A DNA stretch of 13,433 nucleotides from DAOTTX01 sp034437515. Lineage in GTDB: Bacteria > Chloroflexota > Anaerolineae > Aggregatilineales > Phototrophicaceae. The position numbers were made by a program, and so were the translations under genes. The first letter of the stretch is position 1. Each line of letters starts with the position of its first letter. The notes beneath the pieces are model-generated. The model had not been told where the DNA came from. It searched no databases and was given only the letters and a program-made list of their open reading frames with translations. Location: the NCBI GenBank assembly GCA_034437515.1, contig DAOTTX010000147.1, positions 1 to 13,433 of the forward strand, read 5' to 3'. Positions 7,457-13,433 of this stretch are shown in pieces.

Positions 7457-8467
7457 ATGATTAATCGCTATGAAGCATGTGTAAGTCTCAGTCGCACTGA
7501 TTGGATCAGGCTGATCCACTTTACCGAATACAGTACAGATTATAATTGCACTGAAGATGAACAGTGGGTCAAAAATTTCAACCATATCATCATCAAAGAA
7601 ATAGAAAAATCTGCCGCCCAAAACCCAACAGTGACACACCATGTCACCGAATGGCGAAGACTCCATGATTGGTTAAAAAAAGGCACAATAGGTCTTAGAC
7701 AAACCAACCCAGGTAAGTGGCTCATTAAAATTTGCCAGGCTATCTATGATGCAATCGAAGAAGCATGGGAATGCGAAGCAAGAGAGATTGATGAAGCAAT
7801 CGCCTTTATAGCCATGCAAAATGAAGTTCGCTGTCAAGATAATTTTGTTTATCCACGGAAAAGACACGAAAATCGTTCTCACCGTAAAACAAGAGCGTTC
7901 AACGAAAAGCATGTAAAAAGCTCTTCAGCATGGGCCAAAAAGATGCTTGATGAGGGATTTCTTGTGCTTGATTATGAAACGACCGACATCAACGGAGAAC
8001 CAGTCCAGATTGCGCTGATCGATTCCGATGATCAAACGTTAATAAACGAGATTATCTGCCCCTCAGAACAGATCAGTCCTGGTGCGCAGCGTGTTCATGG
8101 CATCTCAATGGCAGATGTAAAAGATAAACCTCGTTTTCAGGACTTGTATCCACTACTTCGCCATCACTTAGAAAGCCACACCGTTATCGCATACAACGCT
8201 GCCTTCGAGAAAAAGATTACTGAAAGAACACTGGATAAATATCATCTGGATAACATTTCTGGTATCAACTGGCAGTGCGCGATGCTAGAGTACTCAAAAT
8301 TCAACCCTGGCAAGATGTCGCGCTGGGGAAAGAAAGGGGGGTGGTGGAAGTTGACAGAAGCAGTAGAACAGGAAAAAATCACTGTTTCTGGCAGCGCACA
8401 CGATGCACTCATTGATGTCCGGATGACACTACAACTGATTGAAGCAATGGCTGGCAAAACCGTCTGA
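7457..8467 (+). CDS. DnaQ-like (DEDDh) 3'-5' exonuclease with an unrecognised N-terminal region
   Basis: A 336-residue protein. The C-terminal ~170 residues form a DEDDh exonuclease domain: ExoI is LDYETTD (Asp172, Glu174), followed by PGAQRVHGIS, typical of DnaQ/ExoX-type nucleases. ExoII is AYNAAFEKK and ExoIII is HDALID (His315, Asp320). In ExoII the usual catalytic Asp after Phe is Glu251, a conservative change that may slow or retune catalysis. Residues 1-155 are rich in Trp and charge, match no domain I know, and end in a basic stretch (YPRKRHENRSHRKTR, about 132-146) that may contact nucleic acid. A good GAGGA precedes the ATG. The gene is visibly AT-richer than its neighbours, suggesting a foreign origin. 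Its substrate is unknown. Confidence 0.85.
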   Translation: MINRYEACVSLSRTDWIRLIHFTEYSTDYNCTEDEQWVKNFNHIIIKEIEKSAAQNPTVTHHVTEWRRLHDWLKKGTIGLRQTNPGKWLIKICQAIYDAIEEAWECEAREIDEAIAFIAMQNEVRCQDNFVYPRKRHENRSHRKTRAFNEKHVKSSSAWAKKMLDEGFLVLDYETTDINGEPVQIALIDSDDQTLINEIICPSEQISPGAQRVHGISMADVKDKPRFQDLYPLLRHHLESHTVIAYNAAFEKKITERTLDKYHLDNISGINWQCAMLEYSKFNPGKMSRWGKKGGWWKLTEAVEQEKITVSGSAHDALIDVRMTLQLIEAMAGKTV

Positions 8468-8475
8468 AAATCAAC

Positions 8476-8655
8476 TCAATAATCAAAGCGTGCCGCTGCC
8501 AAGTAGCGAATTTCATCGCCTTCCCGGAACCATACCTCAGCAGCTTGGCACGCAACTAATGACGATGATAGGTGCGGCGCGTGCCAGAGTCGTACCAAAA
8601 AGTTAAGCGCCCACCAGAACGACCCTCCCCGGTCACTCTGTTGAGCGCGTCTCTT
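8476..8655 (-). pseudogene. Possible gene remnant in the gap before polX
   Basis: The 326 nt between the exonuclease stop (8467) and the polX start (8794) hold no confident gene. On the minus strand an open frame of about 59 codons ends at a TGA at 8476-8478. Its last residues, AEVWFREGDEIRYLAAARFDY, look protein-like. It has no convincing start or RBS, and an in-frame stop lies just upstream of 8655. It may be the 3' end of a decayed gene or chance. I cannot name a family. It is convergent with the exonuclease gene, 8 nt apart. Confidence 0.25.
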
Positions 8656-8665
8656 GACCTATGTT

Positions 8666-8679
8666 ATGCGAGGTCGCAT
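8666..8679. repeat. Short perfect palindrome upstream of polX
   Basis: ATGCGA-GG-TCGCAT forms 6-bp arms around a 2-bp centre, about 115 nt before the polX ATG. It has the size of a small operator half-site pair, but no clear promoter hexamers are next to it. Its function is unknown. Confidence 0.3.
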
Positions 8680-8793
8680 CCCGTAGGCAAGCAATTTTTA
8701 GACACGTTTACACTTGCGCACCGCCCCACTTTACGCTTAACTTGAGTGCAGCAAGACGCGCATCTGTTCGACAAACAATGGATAAAGCATCCA

Positions 8794-10560
8794 ATGGCGT
8801 TGACCAACCGCGAAATCGCGGATATTTTTGAGACGATCTCAGACATGCTCCAACTTAAAGGGGAAAGCGTCCATCGTTACCTGGCCTACAGCCGGGCGGC
8901 GGAAACCATCCGCGAACTCCCCCGCGACCTGCACGCCATCCACGCGGAAGGCAACCTGACCGAGATTCCAAACATCGGTAAGACCCTCGCGGAAAAGATC
9001 GAGGAAATGCTGGAAACAGGGCAGCTCGAATTTTACGAGAACCTGAAGGCAGAAATCCCCGAAGGATTGGTCGAAATCATGCACATCAACGGCGTCGGCC
9101 CGAAGAAAGCCAAGACCTTCTGGGACGAACTCGGCATTACCAGCATCGCCGAACTCAAAGCCACCGCAGAAGCGGGCAAACTCGCCGAACTCAAGGGCAT
9201 GGGGAAGAAAAGCCAGCAGAAAATCCTCGATGGTATCGAAGCCCTGTCTCGCCAAACCGGACGCAGCCGACTCGGTGACGCACTTCCGGCTGCCCGGCGC
9301 ATCCTTGATGTCTTGCTAGCACATGAGGGCATCGTTGAAAGTGAAATCGCTGGCAGCATCCGCCGCGCACGACCGACCATCGGCGATGTTGACCTGCTGA
9401 TCGCTGTCGAGGACATGCAATACGCCCCGCCGATTATGGAAACGTTCGTCAACATGCAGAACGTCGCCCGCATCCTCGGACACGGTAAGACAAAATCCTC
9501 AGTCGAGCTGCTCAACGGCTTACAGGTCGATCTGCGCGTGCTGGAGAAATTCAAATGGGGTACGGCACTGAATTACTTCACCGGCTCACAGGCGCACAAC
9601 ATCCGTATGCGACGCTCGGCGTTGGAAAAACGTCTGACGTTGAACGAACATGCCTTCAGCCCGGTTGACGACGATGACAACATCATTGAAGACGCCGAAA
9701 AGATCTACTGTGCGACCGAAGAAGCGGTCTACGCTATGGTCGATCTCCCCTGGATACCGCCCGAACTGCGCGAAGACCTGGGCGAGTTTGAAGCCGCCCG
9801 TGACGGCACCCTGCCCGACCTTATTACACTCGATGACATCCGTGCTGACCTACACATGCACACCACCGCTAGCGACGGCAAAGCCAGCATCCGTGAGATG
9901 GCGGAGGCAGCAAAAGCACGCGGACGCGAATACATCGTCATCACCGACCACTCGCAGTATTCGACCATCGCCAACGGTCTCGACCCGGAACGACTAATCC
10001 GGCAGCAAGAAGACGTGCGCAAGGTCAACGATGAGATGGGCGACGAGTTCCACGTCTTTCACGGTGTAGAAATGGACATCCGCGCTGATGGCGAACTCGA
10101 CCTTACCGATGAATTGCTGGAAAAACTCGACTTCGTGGTTGCCTCGCTGCATTTCGGCCTCACACAAGATCGGGAGAAGGTCACCCGCCGCGCCTTGAAC
10201 GCGCTACAAAATCCACACGTCGATCTGCTAGGCCACCCACGCGGACAACTCATCCCTGATCGCCCCGGTGCCGACCTCGACATGGACGCGGTCTTTGCGG
10301 CGGCAAAAGAACATGACACCGCCCTGGAAATCAACGCGAACCCGCGCCGCCTCGACCTGGAAGCCCAGTACGTGCGCCGTGCGGTCGAGATGGGTATCCT
10401 GATCGCCATTGACACCGATGCCCACGAACCCGCGAACATGGATCTGATGCGGTACGGTATAATGACCGCCCGTCGGGGATGGACACCGGCAAGCTGCGTC
10501 ATCAATACATGGCCCGTCGCGCAGTTCCTGGCCTGGGTCAACCAACGCCAACGACCTTAG
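8794..10560 (+). CDS. polX: DNA polymerase X with C-terminal PHP phosphoesterase domain
   Basis: A family X repair polymerase for gap filling in base-excision repair, with a PHP domain giving 3'-5' exonuclease or 3'-end processing. The 588 residues have the family layout. The N-terminal 8-kDa domain starts at MALTNREIADIF. Helix-hairpin-helix motifs are at about 57-70 (EIPNIGKTLAEKI) and 97-105 (HINGVGPKK). The palm has GSIRRARPTIGDVDLL (Asp198, Asp200) and Asp246 in LQVDLRVL. The PHP domain has DLHMHTTASDG (352-362), ITDHSQ, GVEMDI, ASLHFGL, GHPRGQ and DTDAHEP, so all metal-ligand motifs are intact. The frame extends back to a GTG at 8746, but the ATG at 8794 matches the family start. No strong Shine-Dalgarno is seen. 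It heads a plus-strand cluster. Confidence 0.95.
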   Translation: MALTNREIADIFETISDMLQLKGESVHRYLAYSRAAETIRELPRDLHAIHAEGNLTEIPNIGKTLAEKIEEMLETGQLEFYENLKAEIPEGLVEIMHINGVGPKKAKTFWDELGITSIAELKATAEAGKLAELKGMGKKSQQKILDGIEALSRQTGRSRLGDALPAARRILDVLLAHEGIVESEIAGSIRRARPTIGDVDLLIAVEDMQYAPPIMETFVNMQNVARILGHGKTKSSVELLNGLQVDLRVLEKFKWGTALNYFTGSQAHNIRMRRSALEKRLTLNEHAFSPVDDDDNIIEDAEKIYCATEEAVYAMVDLPWIPPELREDLGEFEAARDGTLPDLITLDDIRADLHMHTTASDGKASIREMAEAAKARGREYIVITDHSQYSTIANGLDPERLIRQQEDVRKVNDEMGDEFHVFHGVEMDIRADGELDLTDELLEKLDFVVASLHFGLTQDREKVTRRALNALQNPHVDLLGHPRGQLIPDRPGADLDMDAVFAAAKEHDTALEINANPRRLDLEAQYVRRAVEMGILIAIDTDAHEPANMDLMRYGIMTARRGWTPASCVINTWPVAQFLAWVNQRQRP

Positions 10561-10578
10561 ATTAGGGGGATCAATGGT

Positions 10579-11277
10579 ATGACTGATCGATACCGCCGCG
10601 AGGACGACACACAAAACAATATCGCTGTCGATACCGACCGGATGACACCTGTACCGCCCGACCCGAACACCGGACGGCAGCGGCTCCCCGCTCGGCGACG
10701 GGGCAAGGCACGGCAACGCCGAGAGAGCGGCCTCTACCTGCCACTGTGGTCTATCGCGCTGATGCTGCTGGTCGTCGCCATGATTACCGCCGGAATCGTG
10801 TTACTGGTTGTGAACCTCGGCGGCGTCGACCCGACCGAACAACCCGCACCGGTGCTGATCGTCAACTCACCGGTGCCGACCGTCCCTGGTGCGGTCGCGC
10901 CTTCCCCGGCGACGCCGACACTCCCGCCGCAAGTTGACCCCGGCGTCAGCGGCGCACCTCCGCAACCGCAGAATTTCGTGCTGCAAGGGCCGACGCTGGA
11001 GGCCATCGCCACCTCCACGCCAAGCCCGCCGCCTATCGGTGTGGGGGTGATCGTGGTCGTGCGCGATGTCGAACCGGAGAAGCTCAACATCCGTAACGAA
11101 GCCGGCACACGCGATACTGAGATTATCTTCCGCGCCGACGAAGACACTCGCATGCAAATCCTCGAAGGGCCGGTACAATCTGATGGCTTAACGTGGTGGC
11201 GCATCCAGGAAACCGTAGGTGCCGGGCGTAGCGGTTGGGCGGCGTCGAACTATCTTGAAATCGCGACGGAGCAGTAG
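10579..11277 (+). CDS. Membrane-anchored SH3b-domain protein
   Basis: A 232-residue protein in four parts: a charged, Arg-rich N-terminus (1-52, presumably cytoplasmic); one hydrophobic helix (about 55-80, SIALMLLVVAMITAGIVLLVV); a Pro/Thr/Val-rich linker (about 82-152); and a C-terminal bacterial SH3-type domain (about 155-228). The SH3 domain shows LNIRNEAGTRDTEII, TWWRIQ and GWAASNYLE. SH3b domains commonly bind cell-wall or other peptide ligands. The topology (positive-inside) places this one outside the membrane. An AGGGGG precedes the ATG by about 10 nt. It starts 18 nt after polX and abuts the phosphatase gene with no gap, so the three are probably one transcript. Confidence 0.85.
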   Translation: MTDRYRREDDTQNNIAVDTDRMTPVPPDPNTGRQRLPARRRGKARQRRESGLYLPLWSIALMLLVVAMITAGIVLLVVNLGGVDPTEQPAPVLIVNSPVPTVPGAVAPSPATPTLPPQVDPGVSGAPPQPQNFVLQGPTLEAIATSTPSPPPIGVGVIVVVRDVEPEKLNIRNEAGTRDTEIIFRADEDTRMQILEGPVQSDGLTWWRIQETVGAGRSGWAASNYLEIATEQ

Positions 11278-12372
11278 ATGATGTGGTTCTGGGGCAGTCT
11301 CATTGCACTGGGAGGCGGTATCCTCGCCGGGTTCGGGTATTTACGATCACGCCGCCAGACGTTCGATTATCCCCCACCGGAGACGCTCATCCTCAACCCG
11401 GATGAAGATCTCCGTGTGATCCGTGACGACGACAACCGCATCCGCGTGCAGTGGCAGCGGATCGGAGCCGAACCGCGCATCTTTTACGAAGGGCGCACCA
11501 TCAGTCATGCTGACGACGGTCAGGCGATCATCCACGATCTTGACACGGCGGTGCGCCACAATTTCGAGATTGAATATGAAGACCAGGACGGCAAACAACA
11601 TCGTGTCACCGTCGCTGAGCGTGTGCTACCGTTCGAGGGCACCTATAACTTCCGCGACCTGGGCGGCTACCCAACCCATGACGGTCAACGGGTACGCTGG
11701 GGCCGCGTTTACCGGGCGGGGCGGCTTTCCGCGTTGACCCCGCGTGACTGGGCCTATCTCACCGAGTTGGAGGTCAAAATCGCCTGTGACCTGCGCAGCA
11801 AAGAAGAAGTCGAAGCCGACCCCGACCACCTACCGGAGACGGTCGAGTACGTACATCTGCCGCTCAAGGACACCACATCGACGGCAGATCGACTGTTCGC
11901 GCTGCTGTTTAACCCGAAGCGCCTACAATCCATGATGCCCGAAGCCTACACCCGCGTTATGATCGACCAGAACGCCCACATCTTCGGCGATATTCTCAAC
12001 CGGCTCGCAGACGACGCCAACCTGCCCGCCGTCATCCATTGCACCGCTGGCAAAGACCGCACTGGGGTGGCTTCCGCCCTGCTGCTGCTGATGCTCGGCG
12101 TGCCTGATGAGATCATCATCGCGGATTACACCCTCAGCAATCGGTATTATGGCGACTTCCTCCGGGTGACGGAAAAACTTATCGCCCGGTTGAACTTCCT
12201 CAACATCAGCATTGATGACCTGCATCCATTGCTGACCGCACAGGCAGAAACCATGCAAATCACGCTGCAACATATTCGTGATCGTCATGGGACGGTCGAA
12301 ACCTACCTCACAAATCATGCAGGTGTTTCGACCGATACAATTGAACGTCTGCGTGAGCATCTGCTGGAATAA
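11278..12372 (+). CDS. Tyrosine-phosphatase family protein (Y_phosphatase3-like), membrane-anchored
   Basis: A 364-residue protein with a short N-terminal hydrophobic segment (about 3-22), then a roughly 90-residue beta-rich region, possibly a fibronectin- or Ig-like module. The phosphatase domain follows. FRDLGGY (125-131) and IACDLRSKEEVE (168-179) are typical of the Y_phosphatase3 family. The P-loop HCTAGKDRTG (254-263) gives Cys255 and Arg261, so the C(X)5R signature is complete. Members hydrolyse phospho-Tyr/Ser or phosphoinositides; the substrate here is unknown. The ATG follows the upstream TAG directly, with GGAG 6 nt before it. Basic residues after the helix (YLRSRR) suggest the catalytic domain is cytoplasmic, across the membrane from the neighbouring SH3b domain. 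Confidence 0.9.
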   Translation: MMWFWGSLIALGGGILAGFGYLRSRRQTFDYPPPETLILNPDEDLRVIRDDDNRIRVQWQRIGAEPRIFYEGRTISHADDGQAIIHDLDTAVRHNFEIEYEDQDGKQHRVTVAERVLPFEGTYNFRDLGGYPTHDGQRVRWGRVYRAGRLSALTPRDWAYLTELEVKIACDLRSKEEVEADPDHLPETVEYVHLPLKDTTSTADRLFALLFNPKRLQSMMPEAYTRVMIDQNAHIFGDILNRLADDANLPAVIHCTAGKDRTGVASALLLLMLGVPDEIIIADYTLSNRYYGDFLRVTEKLIARLNFLNISIDDLHPLLTAQAETMQITLQHIRDRHGTVETYLTNHAGVSTDTIERLREHLLE

Positions 12373-12381
12373 CAGAACGTA

Positions 12382-12390
12382 TGTTACAAT
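12382..12390 (+). promoter_or_regulatory. Possible extended -10 promoter for the recombinase-like gene
   Basis: TGTTACAAT gives TGn followed by TACAAT (12385-12390), 33 nt before the ATG at 12424, in an AT-rich 51-nt gap. No good -35 is present, as is usual for extended -10 promoters. Confidence 0.4.
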
Positions 12391-12423
12391 CAAAGAAATT
12401 ATTGATCGAAAAGGACTTTCGCC

Positions 12424-13362
12424 ATGTCCGATTTACGCCAGCAGTCGTTATTTTCGCAGAACCCCCAGTCGCCGCACGAGATCGGGCGTGACACACCACT
12501 GAACGCCACACTCAAACTGTTCGACGAGTTCCTCGAACGCGAGGGCAAATCGAAGAACACGCGCACGGCCTTCATGGGTGATATGCACCTCGTCACCGAA
12601 AGACTCGGCGGGGAAAAGCGTGTTGGTTCATTGACCACCACCGACCTGAATCAGTTTTTGCACTGGCTGGAATTCGAGCGTGGCGTCCCGTGCAGCCGTA
12701 AGTCCTATGCGCGGCGGGTGACTACGATCAAAGTCTACTTCCGCTGGCTGAGTGGGTTAAAAGCCATCCCGGATAATCCCGCGACCGCAGTCTTACAGCG
12801 TTCCGGCCCTGCGCCTCTTTCTGACGTGCTTTCCATGACACAAATCCGCCATGCCATTAACCACGCGCAAACCGCGAAACGCAAGAACGCGCAAGACTAC
12901 CGCCCGGAGTTCCTGTTCCGGCTGCTGTTGGATACAGGCATCAAGAAAAGTGAAGCCGGTCGCCTCAAACCGGGAGACTTCGACCGCAGCAACCCCAACG
13001 CCCCCCAGGTGACCATCCGGCAGAAATCACGTAATGTCTACAAGGAACGACGCATCCCACTTGACCCCGATCTCATGAAGCTGATGGATCTCTACACCGC
13101 GCAATACAGCGCGACGGAAACCACGTTCACCTGCACACCGCGCAATCTCGAATACATCCTGACGGACATCGGCGCGGGTGCGGATATTCCATTCAAGCTG
13201 TCGTTCGAGGTCATGCGCTGGACGTGCGCGGTGCGCGATCACCGGCTGGGCATGGAAGACCGCGACCTGCGCGAAAAAATGGGACTCAGTGAGGCAAGCT
13301 GGTACGAAACCAGCGACAAAATCCGCAAGCTCGCCGCCCGCCTCGCCGAAGCCAAAAGCTAA
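12424..13362 (+). CDS. Tyrosine-recombinase-fold protein with degenerate catalytic residues
   Basis: A 312-residue protein with the layout of XerC/XerD-type integrases. An N-terminal SAM-like core-binding domain (about 25-125, with KNTRTAFMGDMHLVTERLGG and YFRWLSG) is followed by a catalytic-type domain (about 132-310). The active site is eroded. Box I TGIKKSE has Lys174 where Arg is expected. The H-x-L-R-H motif reads E-V-M-R-W (262-266), keeping only Arg265. The GH pair reads GL (287-288). The usual nucleophile Tyr position is Ser297, with Tyr294 three residues earlier. The hairpin lysine region (RQKSRNVYKERRIPL) remains. AAGGA lies 8 nt before the ATG. It is probably a DNA-binding protein rather than an active recombinase. 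Confidence 0.8.
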   Translation: MSDLRQQSLFSQNPQSPHEIGRDTPLNATLKLFDEFLEREGKSKNTRTAFMGDMHLVTERLGGEKRVGSLTTTDLNQFLHWLEFERGVPCSRKSYARRVTTIKVYFRWLSGLKAIPDNPATAVLQRSGPAPLSDVLSMTQIRHAINHAQTAKRKNAQDYRPEFLFRLLLDTGIKKSEAGRLKPGDFDRSNPNAPQVTIRQKSRNVYKERRIPLDPDLMKLMDLYTAQYSATETTFTCTPRNLEYILTDIGAGADIPFKLSFEVMRWTCAVRDHRLGMEDRDLREKMGLSEASWYETSDKIRKLAARLAEAKS

Positions 13363-13433
13363 AACAACCAATCAGGGTTTTCAAAGCCGCAGTATTCTTG
13401 AATAGCACCATAGACGTGCATGGCGAGTTCGGT
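13359..13433 (-). CDS. 3' end of an unidentified convergent gene (partial)
   Basis: An open frame runs from the window edge for 24 codons to a TAG at 13359-13361, ending ...YGAIQEYCGFENPDWLF. The residue mix is protein-like, and the stop overlaps the TAA of the recombinase-like gene by a few bases, typical of tight convergent gene ends. The family cannot be judged from so little sequence. Confidence 0.5.
   Translation of the reverse strand, partial: TELAMHVYGAIQEYCGFENPDWLF

Noticed and set aside
8488..8553. GCGTGCC / GGCACGC inverted repeat as a terminator for the exonuclease gene
   Set aside because: The loop is over 50 nt and no T-run follows, so it does not look like an intrinsic terminator.
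9033..9554. 173-codon minus-strand open frame opposite polX
   Set aside because: It is Ser/Arg-rich antisense to the conserved polymerase core and has no supporting signals.

Overview
This 13.4 kb window looks like chromosomal DNA from a member of the Chloroflexota, probably Anaerolineae-like. That is an inference from several traits: moderately high GC, a T-box-controlled trp operon outside the Firmicutes, a membrane-anchored SH3 protein with a Pro/Thr-rich linker, and bacterial PolX with a PHP domain. No rRNA or other taxonomic marker is present, so the assignment is tentative.

Left half (about 1-7380, minus strand): one long tryptophan operon, transcribed right to left. It starts at a near-consensus promoter (TTGACA-17-TAGGAT, 7343-7371). 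This is followed by a roughly 330-nt tryptophan T-box leader with a UGG specifier (7228-7230), the T-box core (7074-7083) and an intrinsic terminator (7025-7069). The gene order is trpE, a histidine-phosphatase-like gene whose nucleophilic His is Ser, trpG, trpS, trpD, trpC, trpF, and a small unknown membrane protein. Most junctions are a few bases or overlapping, so the genes are probably co-translated. The T-box therefore reads uncharged tRNA-Trp and controls both the early pathway (chorismate to indole-glycerol phosphate) and the enzyme that charges the tRNA. trpA and trpB are not in the window.

Middle (7381-8793): a divergently transcribed, AT-richer gene encodes a DEDDh exonuclease domain behind an unrecognised N-terminal region. 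A 326-nt stretch without a confident gene follows. It holds a possible decayed minus-strand reading frame and a small perfect palindrome.

Right half (8794-13362, plus strand): a compact cluster of polX (DNA polymerase X with PHP domain), a membrane-anchored SH3b protein and a membrane-anchored tyrosine-phosphatase-family protein. A tyrosine-recombinase-fold gene follows, with most of its catalytic residues replaced. The last 75 bases are the 3' end of a convergent minus-strand gene cut by the window edge.

The observations most worth following up are the Ser-for-His phosphatase embedded in the trp operon, the catalytically degenerate recombinase-like protein, and the T-box that couples tryptophan synthesis to trpS.
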